This document shows positions 8,653 through 17,763 of a DNA stretch of 64,000 nt, piece after piece. The DNA comes from Plebeiibacterium sediminum (GTDB lineage Bacteria > Bacteroidota > Bacteroidia > Bacteroidales > Marinilabiliaceae): the NCBI RefSeq assembly GCF_026013605.1, contig NZ_JAPDPJ010000010.1, positions 50,356 to 114,355 of the forward strand. The letters run 5' to 3'. Numbering within the stretch: position 1 is the first letter of the stretch; every line of letters begins with the position of its first letter. Both the position numbers and the translations under genes were made by a program. The notes below the pieces were generated by a model. The model was not told the origin of the DNA. It was given only the letters and a program-made list of their open reading frames with translations, and did no database searches.

Positions 8653-9993
8653 TTATCTAGATTCCAAAGGAAGATAAGTAGATCGATCAATTACACACTT
8701 GTAAGCCGGACGAATAATTCTACGGCTTGAGAATGTAACCTCCTCTATGCGATGCGCTGCCCAGCCAGCAATACGGGCAACTGCAAATATCGGAGTATAA
8801 ATTTCTTTAGGGATTTTAATACATTCGTATACAAATCCTGAATAAAAGTCAACGTTGGCGCAAATAACTTTTGCGTTTTCACCCTTAAAGTTATAAAAAA
8901 CTTCCGGAGCTAGCTCTTCAATTAATGTATAAAGATTAAATTCATCCATTCTACCTTTTTCTTCGGCCAGTTCTCTGGCTTTTTCCTTAAGCAATACTGC
9001 TCTTGGATCAGACAGCGTATAGATTGCATGACCAATACCATATATCTTACCGGTATGATCAAATGCTTCTTTTCTTAATAATTTCGATAGATATTCAGAG
9101 ACTTCTTTTTTGTCGGTCCAATCCTTAACATTTTCCTTGATGTTTTTCATCATGTCAATAACTTTAAGGTTGGCACCCCCATGCAATCCTCCTTTTAATG
9201 AGCCTAATGCAGAAGCTATTGCTGAATAGGTGTCTGTTTGAGCAGAACTAACAACTCTGGTTGTAAATGTTGAGTTGTTACCACCACCGTGTTCAGCATG
9301 AATTACTAATGATAAATCTAATAAATCGGCCTCAAGCTTTGTATAGTTTTTGCCTTTTAACATGTATAAAAAGTTTTCAGCAAGACTAAGGTGCTTTTGA
9401 GGGTGACGAATAACTAATGATTTACGTTGAAATGAATGACGCATTCCGTAATAGGCATAGGCAACAATAACAGGAAATTTAGCAATAAGACTAATTGCTT
9501 GTTTCATGAGGTTAACGTGGCTAAAATCTTCTGCATCTTCATCTTCTGCATATAATCCTAATACAGATCTGGCTAACATATTCATTACATCTCTTCCTCT
9601 TAATGATAAAATCATGTTTTTAGAGAAGAATGGAGGTAACTCACTTTGATCAGCAAGATATGTTGTGAAGTCAGATAATTCCTGTTGGCTTGGAAGCTGA
9701 CCTGTTAACAACAGATATGCAGTTTCTTCGAAACCATGACGACCGGTAGATAGAAAACCTTTGGCAAGATCTTTTAGTTCGTAACCTCGATAGTAAAGTT
9801 CTCCCTCTCTAGGGACAAGTTTTCCGTCGATGTTATCGTAACCAACAACATTACCAATATGGGTTAAACCAACCAATACCCCGGAAAAATCTGCATTACG
9901 CAGTCCCCTTTTGACACCATACTGGTCAAAAAGTTCTTTTTCAATTTCACAGGATTGAACAGCTAGTTTAGCCAAGTTTTCCAATAATACCAT
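8653..9993 (-). CDS. gltA: Citrate synthase
   Basis: 446 residues. Citrate synthase motifs are clear: VIHAEHGGGNNSTFTTRV and SLKGGLHGGANLKV (first catalytic His region), GIGHAIYTLSDPRAVLLK (second His), and the arginine-containing RIIRPAYKC tail. It condenses acetyl-CoA with oxaloacetate; 2-methylcitrate synthase activity cannot be excluded. It follows argH by 16 bases on the same strand, so citrate synthase is probably cotranscribed with the last arginine enzyme. It ends at a strong terminator. Confidence 0.93.
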   Translation of the reverse strand: MVLLENLAKLAVQSCEIEKELFDQYGVKRGLRNADFSGVLVGLTHIGNVVGYDNIDGKLVPREGELYYRGYELKDLAKGFLSTGRHGFEETAYLLLTGQLPSQQELSDFTTYLADQSELPPFFSKNMILSLRGRDVMNMLARSVLGLYAEDEDAEDFSHVNLMKQAISLIAKFPVIVAYAYYGMRHSFQRKSLVIRHPQKHLSLAENFLYMLKGKNYTKLEADLLDLSLVIHAEHGGGNNSTFTTRVVSSAQTDTYSAIASALGSLKGGLHGGANLKVIDMMKNIKENVKDWTDKKEVSEYLSKLLRKEAFDHTGKIYGIGHAIYTLSDPRAVLLKEKARELAEEKGRMDEFNLYTLIEELAPEVFYNFKGENAKVICANVDFYSGFVYECIKIPKEIYTPIFAVARIAGWAAHRIEEVTFSSRRIIRPAYKCVIDRSTYLPLESR

Positions 9994-10009
9994 ATTCTCT
10001 TTTCTTATA

Positions 10010-11344
10010 TTAATTTTTACTTAGTGATTGAATTGCATCTGCAACCTTCTCAAAATTAAATGATTTGAGCAGGTTGTTCATTTTGTTTTTGACAGCATCA
10101 TTACACAAATTTCCTATCGTTCCTTCATGGGTATGATTTACATCCAATTCAGGTTCAAATTTCCCATCTTCAATCAATCCTCCTATTTGCTTGTATGCGT
10201 CACGGAATGGAACTCCTTGTAAAACAAGTTTGTTTACTTCTTCAACACTAAATGCATACTTATAAATTTCGTTACTAAGGATGTCTTTTTTTATGGTGAT
10301 GTTATTAACCGCAAATGTGGCTAAATCCAAACAGCTGATTAAATCATCAAATGCGGGTAAAAAGTTTTCCTTAATAAGTTGCAAATCACGAAAATAACCT
10401 GATGGTAAATTACCTGTTATCAAGGCTATTGTTCCAGGAAGTGATTGAATTTGGTTGCATTTGGCTCTTATCAATTCAAAAACATCCGGATTCTTTTTGT
10501 GTGGCATAATGCTCGATCCTGTTGTTAATTCACCAGGTAGTGTTAAAAAGCCAAAATTCTGACTCATATATAAACAGGCATCCATAGCAAATTTACCAAC
10601 TGTTTGAGCAACCGAACTTAATGCTGTTGCAACATTTCTTTCAGTTTTTCCTCTTCCCATTTGAGCATAAACAACATTGTAATTCATATTGTCGAAGCCT
10701 AAAAGGTCTGTTGTAAGCTGGCGGTTCAAAGGAAAACTACTTCCGTACCCAGCAGCTGCACCAAGAGGATTCTGATTTGAAATTCTCCAGGCTGCATTAA
10801 GCATAAACATATCATCAGTTAAGCTTTCTGCATAAGCACCAAACCATAAGCCAAACGACGATGGCATGGCTACCTGCAGGTGCGTATATCCTGGTATTAA
10901 ATAATCTTTATATTTTTCGCTTTGGGTTTGAAGAGCCTCAAAAAACTCAACAACTCCATTAACTACTTCTTGTATTTTTGATCGAATAAACAGTTTAAGA
11001 TCTAATAAAACCTGATCGTTTCTGGATCGTCCACTGTGTACTTTCTTGCCGATATCACCCAATCTCTGAGTAAGCATCATTTCAACCTGAGAATGCACAT
11101 CTTCTATACCGTCTTCAATAACAAAATCTCCAGATAAAGTTTCTTTGTAGATGTTTGTTAATTCAGCAAGTAGTTTTTGCAGTTCTTCTTTCTCAAGTAA
11201 TCCAACACTTTCAAGCATGGTAATATGAGCCATAGTTCCAAGCACATCAAATGGAGCTAAGTATAAATCCATTTCACGATCCTTCCCTACTGTAAAGCTT
11301 TCGATTTTATCGTTTACTTTTATGCCTTTATCCCAAAGTTTCAT
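10010..11344 (-). CDS. argH: Argininosuccinate lyase
   Basis: 444 residues of the fumarase/argininosuccinase superfamily. Family motifs are present: HSGRSRNDQVLLDLKLF, PGYTHLQVAMPSSFGLWF and the mobile catalytic loop GSSIMPHKKNPDVFEL. It splits argininosuccinate into arginine and fumarate. It is separated from the rest of the arg cluster by its own promoter (11473-11504), with a roughly 120-base leader, and is followed closely by gltA. Confidence 0.96.
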   Translation of the reverse strand: MKLWDKGIKVNDKIESFTVGKDREMDLYLAPFDVLGTMAHITMLESVGLLEKEELQKLLAELTNIYKETLSGDFVIEDGIEDVHSQVEMMLTQRLGDIGKKVHSGRSRNDQVLLDLKLFIRSKIQEVVNGVVEFFEALQTQSEKYKDYLIPGYTHLQVAMPSSFGLWFGAYAESLTDDMFMLNAAWRISNQNPLGAAAGYGSSFPLNRQLTTDLLGFDNMNYNVVYAQMGRGKTERNVATALSSVAQTVGKFAMDACLYMSQNFGFLTLPGELTTGSSIMPHKKNPDVFELIRAKCNQIQSLPGTIALITGNLPSGYFRDLQLIKENFLPAFDDLISCLDLATFAVNNITIKKDILSNEIYKYAFSVEEVNKLVLQGVPFRDAYKQIGGLIEDGKFEPELDVNHTHEGTIGNLCNDAVKNKMNNLLKSFNFEKVADAIQSLSKN

Positions 11345-11472
11345 TGTACATATTTTTCAAGGAGAAATTATAGTCGCATTTTGACGTACCTTTCTCAATG
11401 ATGAAATTACCTTAAATAAAAAGAAGTCTTTTAAATTGTAAACTGCGTTAACTGTCTTCCTTATAATTGAGG

Positions 11473-11504
11473 CAAATATAAATTAATAAACTTATAAATT
11501 CAAA
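11473..11504 (-). promoter_or_regulatory. Promoter of argH-gltA
   Basis: The reverse strand carries TTTG (plus 11501-11504), a 20-base spacer and TATATTTG (plus 11473-11480), a full match to the Bacteroidota consensus in both boxes and spacing. A TGAAT half-site overlaps the -33 box, but no complete ARG box is visible. Transcription should start near 11466, leaving a leader of about 120 bases. Confidence 0.75.
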
Positions 11505-11550
11505 TTAAGTTGTGAAAAATATGACATTTGTCACACTTTTTAACTAATTG

Positions 11551-12618
11551 TTATCTTAACTCTAAATCATTGATTAATTGATAGTAGAGTTTAATTCCTT
11601 CTTTAATCTCACTAATTTTTATAAATTCATCAGCTGTGTGAGAGCGAGCCGAATCTCCTGGTCCAATTTTCAATGTGGTAAAATTCATCAAAGCCTGGTC
11701 TGACGTTGTTGGAGAACCATAGTATTCTCTGCCAAGTTTAATACCTCTTTGCACAACAGGATGATCCATTGAAATTCGCGAACTGTTAAGCCTTGTGCTT
11801 CGAGGTATGGCCTCACAATCTACATTTTCGCTTATAATTTTTGCCGCTTCAACGTTACTGTAATACTCATTGACTCTTACATCAACTACAAACTTACAAG
11901 TATCGGGTACTACATTATGTTGTACGCCTGCATTTATTTGCGAAACTGTCATTTTAACAGGACCAAATAATTCTGACACTTTAGGGAATTTGAAAGTTCT
12001 GAACCATTCAATATCCTTAAGTGCTTTATAAATAGCATTGTCGCCTTCATCTCTTGCTGCATGCCCGGCTTTACCCTTAGCCTCACAATCTAATACCAAT
12101 AATCCTTTTTCAGCAATGGCCATATGCATTTGAGTAGGTTCTCCTACTATCCCCAAATCTATTGGTCCAAGTTCTTCCAGAATTGATGCCACGCCATTAA
12201 CTCCGGATACTTCTTCTTCAGCAGTTGCTGCGAAAATAAAATTGAAAGGCTGTTCTTTTTCAGAAAGAAGAAAAAATGTTGACATCAAAGATACTAATGG
12301 ACCTCCAGCGTCATTACTTCCTAAACCGTAAAGAACATCTCCTTCTTCTGTTGGTAAAAATGGATCATAAGTCCATTTACTTGAAGGTTTTACTGTATCA
12401 ATATGCGAGTTTAATAGAATAACGGGTTTTTCAATGTCCCAATTTGTACTTTTAATCCATATGTTATTACCTTTTCTGTTGGTTTGAAATCCCTTTTCTA
12501 GTAAAAAAGATTCCATCACATCAGCAGCTTTTTCTTCACTTCTACTGAAGGATTCAATAGAAATCAATGTTTTTAACAGAGTAACAGCATCGTTAGTATA
12601 AGATTGAATATTATTCAT
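11551..12618 (-). CDS. M20 family N-acyl-ornithine/citrulline deacylase (ArgE-like)
   Basis: 355 residues of the M20 zinc peptidase family. LLNSHIDTVKPSSKW supplies His and Asp ligands, YGLGSNDAGGPL the bridging Asp, AATAEEEVSGVNG the catalytic Glu pair, and GEPTQMHMAIAEKG plus SDQALMNFTTLKIGPGDSARSHTADE the remaining residues. It removes the acyl group in arginine synthesis. Because the neighbouring transcarbamylase carries the succinyl-specific residue, the likely substrate is N-succinylcitrulline rather than acetylornithine. It abuts argB (no gap) and is the last gene of the arg-pro cluster. Confidence 0.88.
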   Translation of the reverse strand: MNNIQSYTNDAVTLLKTLISIESFSRSEEKAADVMESFLLEKGFQTNRKGNNIWIKSTNWDIEKPVILLNSHIDTVKPSSKWTYDPFLPTEEGDVLYGLGSNDAGGPLVSLMSTFFLLSEKEQPFNFIFAATAEEEVSGVNGVASILEELGPIDLGIVGEPTQMHMAIAEKGLLVLDCEAKGKAGHAARDEGDNAIYKALKDIEWFRTFKFPKVSELFGPVKMTVSQINAGVQHNVVPDTCKFVVDVRVNEYYSNVEAAKIISENVDCEAIPRSTRLNSSRISMDHPVVQRGIKLGREYYGSPTTSDQALMNFTTLKIGPGDSARSHTADEFIKISEIKEGIKLYYQLINDLELR

Positions 12619-13398
12619 TTATTCGTCTTTTAATAAAGTTCCTGTATTCAATCCTCCTTTTAAGCCTTCTGTGTTGGTGATATTTACCTTTGCCACACCT
12701 GCTTTAATTGCATTAAAACCATTATCCAGCTTAGGTATCATACCTTCAGCAATTACACCTGATTGTTGATGTTCTTTAAATAATTTGTGAGTTAAAACCG
12801 GTATCACAGCATCGTCGTCATCAGGATTACTTAATACACCTTTTTTCTCGAAGCAATACACTAAGTTTACTTTGTAGTGTTCCGCTAAAGCACAAGCTAA
12901 TGACGAAGCCATTGTATCTGCATTTGTATTCAGCATATTTCCTTTACCATCGTGCGTAAGAGGTGCCACTACAGGAATTACATTTTTGTTAATTAAATCC
13001 ATCAGTTCATTTACCTGAACAGATTCAACATCGCCAACATAACCGTAATCAATTTCTTTAACGGGTCTTTTTACAGCTCTGATTAAATTTAAATCAGCTC
13101 CTGTAAGCCCAACGGAATTTGCTCCTAGTGCTTGCAATGATGCTACAATATTTTTATTAACCAGTCCTGCATATACCATGGTAACAACCTTTAGCGTTTC
13201 CAAGTCGGTGATTCGTCTCCCATCAACCATTTTTGTTTCAACACCAAGTTGAGACGCTATTTTTGTAGCAGATCTCCCTCCTCCGTGAACCAAAATTTTT
13301 AATCCGGGTAATGCCACAAAATCATTTAAAAGTGATTGTAATGATTCTGGTGTTTCAACAACTTTTCCTCCAACTTTTACTACGGTTATTTCTTGCAT
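12619..13398 (-). CDS. argB: N-acylglutamate kinase (acetylglutamate kinase family)
   Basis: 259 residues of the amino acid kinase fold. KVGGKVVE is the N-terminal phosphate loop and LVHGGGRSATKIASQLGV the Gly-rich substrate loop; EGMIPKLDNGFNAIKAGV holds the conserved C-terminal lysine region. It phosphorylates N-acylglutamate, probably the succinyl form in this organism. The short N-terminus lacks the extra helix seen in arginine-inhibited hexameric kinases, suggesting the dimeric form, though this is inference. Stop and next gene start are adjacent (12619/12618). Confidence 0.93.
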   Translation of the reverse strand: MQEITVVKVGGKVVETPESLQSLLNDFVALPGLKILVHGGGRSATKIASQLGVETKMVDGRRITDLETLKVVTMVYAGLVNKNIVASLQALGANSVGLTGADLNLIRAVKRPVKEIDYGYVGDVESVQVNELMDLINKNVIPVVAPLTHDGKGNMLNTNADTMASSLACALAEHYKVNLVYCFEKKGVLSNPDDDDAVIPVLTHKLFKEHQQSGVIAEGMIPKLDNGFNAIKAGVAKVNITNTEGLKGGLNTGTLLKDE

Positions 13399-13434
13399 GT
13401 TATAGCAGGTTTATCTTTTGTTTGTTAATTGTTA

Positions 13435-14382
13435 TTATAGGTTTTCAAGCATTTTTTTTATTACAGTTTGTGCTGACACAACTCTGTTTGCTGCTTCTTG
13501 AACTACTAGTGAGTTTTCGCTTTCAATGACGCCATCTGTCACAATCATATTTCTGCGAACTGGCAGACAGTGCATGAATTTGGCATTATTTGTAAGTGCC
13601 ATTTTTTCTTCGTCAACAGTCCAGCTCATATCCTGACATGTAACCTGTCCGTAATCTGTGTATGAAGACCAGTTTTTTGCATAAATAAAGTCAGCACCTT
13701 CAAATGCTTTCTTTTGATCATATTCTACAGTTACACCTTCAGTAAATTCATCAGCTAATTCATACCCTTTAGGGTGTGTAATTACAAACTCAACATCAGC
13801 TTCCTTCATCCATTCTGCAAAAGAGTTTGCTACAGCTTGAGGCAGTGCTCTTGGGTGAGGAGCCCAGGTTAAAACAACTTTTGGACGTTCTTTTTGTTTG
13901 AATTCTTCAATTGTAATTAAATCGGCAAAAGATTGTAGCGGGTGACGGGTTGCAGACTCTAAACTAATAACCGGAACTCCGGAATATTGGATGAACTGGT
14001 TTAGTACTTTTTCAGAATAGTCGTCTTCTTTATTCTCAAAAGTAGCAAAAGAACGAACTCCAATTAAGTCGCAATATTGACCAATTACAGGAACTGCTTC
14101 TTTAATATGTTCTGGTTTGTCGCTATCCATTACAACACCCATTTCTGTTTCAAGTTTCCAGCCGTCTTTGTTAATATCTAAAACCATTACGTTCATTCCC
14201 AGATTCATTGCAGCCTTTTGAGAGCTTAATCTGGTTCTTAAACTACTGTTAAAGAAAACAAGAATGATGGTTTTGTTTTTTCCTAATTCGCTAAAAGCAT
14301 AAGGATTTTTTTTCACTTCAAAAGCATCTTTTAAAGCTTGTTTTAAATCTCCTATGTCGGTTACTTTTAAAAATCTTTTCAT
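13435..14382 (-). CDS. argF': N-succinylornithine carbamoyltransferase (ArgF')
   Basis: 315 residues. The carbamoyl phosphate loop reads FFNSSLRTRLSSQKAA instead of the STRTR of ordinary ornithine transcarbamylase, and the C-terminal HCLPVRRNMIVTD motif matches the N-acylornithine branch. MDSDKPEH places proline at position 90; in the Bacteroides fragilis enzyme Pro90 gives succinylornithine specificity, while glutamate there gives acetylornithine specificity. The protein is nearly collinear with the B. fragilis enzyme as I remember it. It makes N-succinylcitrulline from carbamoyl phosphate and succinylornithine. It lies between proA (148-base gap) and argB. Confidence 0.92.
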   Translation of the reverse strand: MKRFLKVTDIGDLKQALKDAFEVKKNPYAFSELGKNKTIILVFFNSSLRTRLSSQKAAMNLGMNVMVLDINKDGWKLETEMGVVMDSDKPEHIKEAVPVIGQYCDLIGVRSFATFENKEDDYSEKVLNQFIQYSGVPVISLESATRHPLQSFADLITIEEFKQKERPKVVLTWAPHPRALPQAVANSFAEWMKEADVEFVITHPKGYELADEFTEGVTVEYDQKKAFEGADFIYAKNWSSYTDYGQVTCQDMSWTVDEEKMALTNNAKFMHCLPVRRNMIVTDGVIESENSLVVQEAANRVVSAQTVIKKMLENL

Positions 14383-14413
14383 ATGTAATTTGATTTTTAT
14401 GGTCTCATGGAAC

Positions 14414-14434
14414 TAGCCTGAATTATGAATTTTC
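14414..14434. other. Hairpin between proA and argF'
   Basis: AGCCTGAA and TTCAAGGCT pair with one bulged base around a short AT loop, within the 148-base spacer between proA and argF'. It is not followed by a T run on the reverse strand, so it is more likely an mRNA processing or stability element than a terminator. Confidence 0.35.
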
Positions 14435-14530
14435 AAGGCTCGTTTCAATTTTTAATTATTGGTTGGTTTGGGTATATAACTAAAAGTTGTTTAATCTACT
14501 AACTGGTTATTATACCTCTTTATGTAAAAA

Positions 14531-15781
14531 TTAAGCGGGTCTTGTATGACCATCACCTTTTATAAGCCATTTGTAGCTGGTTAGCTCCTTTAAGGCCATT
14601 GGGCCACGAGCATGTAATTTTTGAGTACTAATTCCAATCTCAGCTCCCAATCCAAATTGTGCTCCATCGGTAAATGCTGTTGAAGTATTAGCGTAAACTG
14701 CAGCAGCATCAACTTCATTGTAGAACCTTTCAATAACTTTAGCATCTTCAGCTATTATAGCTTCGCTGTGTTTTGAACTGTACTTGTAAATATGATCCAA
14801 TGCTTCATCAAGGTCATTTACTGTTTTTATCGACATTTTATGAGACAGAAATTCTGTTCCAAATGACTCAGAAGTTGCCTTAAATAAAAGGTTTTCGGGA
14901 TACTGATCTTTTAATTGGCTGTATGATGCTTCATCGGCATAAACTTCCACGTCAAAAGGAATCATACCTTTCATGATTTCTGAAAGATCCAGCAATTTAT
15001 CCTTGTGAATAATCATGCAATCCAATGCATTACAAACGCTCACTCTGCGTGTTTTAGCATTAACAACTACATTTGCAGCTTTACTAATATCAGCAGAGCG
15101 ATCTACATATGTATGCACAATTCCTGCTCCCGTTTCAATTACAGGAATATTGGCATTTTCTCTAACAGAATTGATAAGGTTTTGTGATCCTCTGGGAATA
15201 AGAATGTCAACGTAACCAATTGCATTCATTAGTTCTGTGGCTGCCGATCTGTCAGGTGGAAGTAACTGAAGTAACTCAGGATTTAAGTTTTCATCCTTTA
15301 ATACCTTGTGAATGAGTTCAACAATTGCCTTGTTTGAAAATTCAGCATCACTTCCTCCTTTTAAAACACAAGCGTTTCCTGATTGCATGCACAATGAAAA
15401 AACGTCGAATGTTACATTAGGTCGAGCCTCATATATAACCCCTATAACACCAAGTGGTACTCTTACCTTTTGTAGTTGTAATCCGTTGTCAAGTTCTTTT
15501 TCTTCAAGAATTTCACCAATAGGGAAGGGGAGTTTAGCAACATTTCTGATGTCTGCGGCAATACCTTTAATTCTTTCTTTCGTTAATTTTAGCCTGTCAA
15601 ATTTAGGATCCTCAGGACTCATTCTGTCCAGATCCTTTTGATTTGCTTCCAGTAACTGAGGAATGTTGTTCTCCGCTTCATCTGCAAGTTTATTGAGCAT
15701 ATTTATGATGCGCTGTTCTGTTACTCTCGTTAATTCACGAGAAGCGTCTTTAACTTTTTGAAATTGTGCTAAACATTGCAT
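14531..15781 (-). CDS. proA: Glutamate-5-semialdehyde dehydrogenase (gamma-glutamyl phosphate reductase)
   Basis: 416 residues of the aldehyde dehydrogenase fold. VPLGVIGVIYEARPNVTFDV is the family signature near residue 105-125; the catalytic cysteine lies in TRRVSVCNALDCMIIH; the C-terminal FGLGAEIGISTQKLHARGPMAL is diagnostic. It reduces gamma-glutamyl phosphate to the semialdehyde using NADPH. It follows proB by 41 bases, and the order proC-proB-proA is embedded within the arginine cluster. Confidence 0.96.
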   Translation of the reverse strand: MQCLAQFQKVKDASRELTRVTEQRIINMLNKLADEAENNIPQLLEANQKDLDRMSPEDPKFDRLKLTKERIKGIAADIRNVAKLPFPIGEILEEKELDNGLQLQKVRVPLGVIGVIYEARPNVTFDVFSLCMQSGNACVLKGGSDAEFSNKAIVELIHKVLKDENLNPELLQLLPPDRSAATELMNAIGYVDILIPRGSQNLINSVRENANIPVIETGAGIVHTYVDRSADISKAANVVVNAKTRRVSVCNALDCMIIHKDKLLDLSEIMKGMIPFDVEVYADEASYSQLKDQYPENLLFKATSESFGTEFLSHKMSIKTVNDLDEALDHIYKYSSKHSEAIIAEDAKVIERFYNEVDAAAVYANTSTAFTDGAQFGLGAEIGISTQKLHARGPMALKELTSYKWLIKGDGHTRPA

Positions 15782-15822
15782 TTTTTAGATGATTAAGGTT
15801 GTTATTTATGTTTCGATCAATA

Positions 15823-16896
15823 TTAAAATAAATATAAATAATCGTAATGTATGAGTGCCTGATATTTAGGATCCTTCATATGTTCTGTTGCCTTTGCTTT
15901 GTCGTACTTGGCTTTACCAATGCCCACTTCAATTCCGTCTTCAGAAACAATTTTAAGTAAATCTCCTTTTTTAAAGTTACCATTAAATTTAATAACCCCG
16001 GCAAGTAATAAACTTGTTGCTTTTGATGAATTCAGTGCGTCAAAAGCTCCTTTGTTAATAATTACTTCCGCATTGGTAAAGGACTCTGAATAAGCAATCC
16101 ATTTTTTTATGGCAGGATATTTTTCTCCTGGTAAAAACCTGGTATGCTCAACTTCTTGAGGATGATTATTTAAATCAATTAATATATTAGGAATAGTTCC
16201 ATTGGCGATGTGAACAGATGTTCCTGAAGCTGCTGTTTTTTGTGCAATATGACATTTGGTTAACATTCCTCCTCTACCAAAATTAGAACGAGTTGTAGAG
16301 ATATATTCAGAAAGATCAGCATTAGTACTATCAACTGTTCTGATTACTTTGGCATTGCTGGTTCTGGGATCTCCATCGTATATTCCATTCACGTTACTCA
16401 ATATAAACAAAGCTTCACTGTTCATCATTGATGATAATAAACCAGCAAGCTCGTCATTATCTGTAAACATTAACGCAGTTACTGATACTGCATCATTTTC
16501 ATTAATAATTGGAACGATTCCGTTTTGGATCAATGTTGAAATACAGTTTTTCATATTCAGGTAATGCTCACGGGAACGAAAATCTTGTTTTGTAACCAAA
16601 ACCTGAGCACACTGAATGTTATGTTTTTCAAATAAAGCCGAATAGGTATTCAAAAGCTTTACTTGTCCAACAGAAGAAAGTAACTGACGAGATGATACGG
16701 TATCGGTTTTTTTGTTGATTTTAACCATAGACCTACCAGCAGCAACTGCACCTGATGAAACAAGAATTATTTTCTTGTTTTTTTCATGTAATGCAGCAAT
16801 CTGATCAACCAGATGAGATACTCTTTCCTTGTGCAGCATCCCATTTTCATCAGTCAATACGTTTGATCCTATTTTTATTGTAATTGTTTTAAACAC
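15823..16896 (-). CDS. proB: Glutamate 5-kinase
   Basis: 357 residues. Amino acid kinase domain residues 1-255 with KIGSNVLTDENG and VSSGAVAAGR loops and FGRGGMLTKCHIAQ; then a C-terminal PUA domain (about 270-355, with ALNSSKATSLLLAGV and KGDLLKIV). It phosphorylates glutamate, the first proline step, and is normally feedback-inhibited by proline. The start is a GTG at 16896, 8 bases after the proC stop; no ATG fits, since the kinase motif begins at residue 7. Confidence 0.94.
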   Translation of the reverse strand: MFKTITIKIGSNVLTDENGMLHKERVSHLVDQIAALHEKNKKIILVSSGAVAAGRSMVKINKKTDTVSSRQLLSSVGQVKLLNTYSALFEKHNIQCAQVLVTKQDFRSREHYLNMKNCISTLIQNGIVPIINENDAVSVTALMFTDNDELAGLLSSMMNSEALFILSNVNGIYDGDPRTSNAKVIRTVDSTNADLSEYISTTRSNFGRGGMLTKCHIAQKTAASGTSVHIANGTIPNILIDLNNHPQEVEHTRFLPGEKYPAIKKWIAYSESFTNAEVIINKGAFDALNSSKATSLLLAGVIKFNGNFKKGDLLKIVSEDGIEVGIGKAKYDKAKATEHMKDPKYQALIHYDYLYLF

Positions 16897-16904
16897 AGGA
16901 GATC

Positions 16905-17705
16905 TTATTTACCGTTTTCAATTTTATTAAAGGAGGTTATAAGTCCTTTAATAAGAGAAGAGCTAAATCCTTGGTGTTCCATTTCGTTTAATCCGGAAAT
17001 GGTTACACCTCTTGGTGTAGTAACTTTGTCAATTTCATGTTCCGGATGTGTTCCTGAATTGATTAAAAGATCTGCAGCTCCCTTTACAGTCTGAGATGCA
17101 ATTTTTAAAGCCAGGTCTGCACCAAATCCAATTTCAATACCGCCTTGAGTTGCAGCACGAACAAATCTTAGTGCAAAAGCAATACCGCATGCTGCCAGAA
17201 CTGTTGCAGCAGCCATTAATTCTTCAGGAATGATAAGTGCTTCACCAACTTGTTCAAAAAGAGTAAGAACAACCTGGCTTTGATCTTCACCTGCATTGTG
17301 AGCAGAAATACAGGTCATTGATTGACCTATTGCAATAGCCGTATTAGGCATTGCTCTGAAGATCGGTAACTTTTTATCAAAGTATTTTTCAATAGTAAGA
17401 GAGTCAACACCTGTTGCTAAAGAAATAATTATTGTGTTTTCGGTAACACAATCTTTTATTTCAGTAACAATATCTTCAACCTGATAAGGTTTTACTCCCA
17501 GGAAAATAATATCAGCACCAGTGGATGCTGCTTTGTTGTCAGATGTAATGTGAATACCTGACTTTGTTAAGTCTTTTATAAATTCTACCCTTCTACGTGT
17601 AACGGTAAGGTTAGAAGGATCTATTACGTTTGAGTTTACAATGCCTTTTGCTATCGCCTGGCCTAAGTTTCCGCCACCGATAATGGTAATTTTCTTGTTT
17701 TTCAT
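16905..17705 (-). CDS. proC: Pyrroline-5-carboxylate reductase
   Basis: 266 residues. Rossmann motif IIGGGNLGQAIAKGI at the N-terminus, TRR after the second strand for NADPH, VKPYQVEDIV, and the C-terminal signature DKVTTPRGVTISGLNEMEHQGFSS. It completes proline synthesis. It lies 58 bases after the HNH-like gene and 8 bases before proB. Confidence 0.96.
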   Translation of the reverse strand: MKNKKITIIGGGNLGQAIAKGIVNSNVIDPSNLTVTRRRVEFIKDLTKSGIHITSDNKAASTGADIIFLGVKPYQVEDIVTEIKDCVTENTIIISLATGVDSLTIEKYFDKKLPIFRAMPNTAIAIGQSMTCISAHNAGEDQSQVVLTLFEQVGEALIIPEELMAAATVLAACGIAFALRFVRAATQGGIEIGFGADLALKIASQTVKGAADLLINSGTHPEHEIDKVTTPRGVTISGLNEMEHQGFSSSLIKGLITSFNKIENGK

Positions 17706-17763
17706 AACACGAATTTATATGGGGCATTTAGTATTGCACTAAATGTACCAATGTCATTTCGTG

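Noticed and set aside
15005..15641. Plus-strand frames antisense to proA
   Set aside because: Shadow frames of a certain gene, with no recognisable product.
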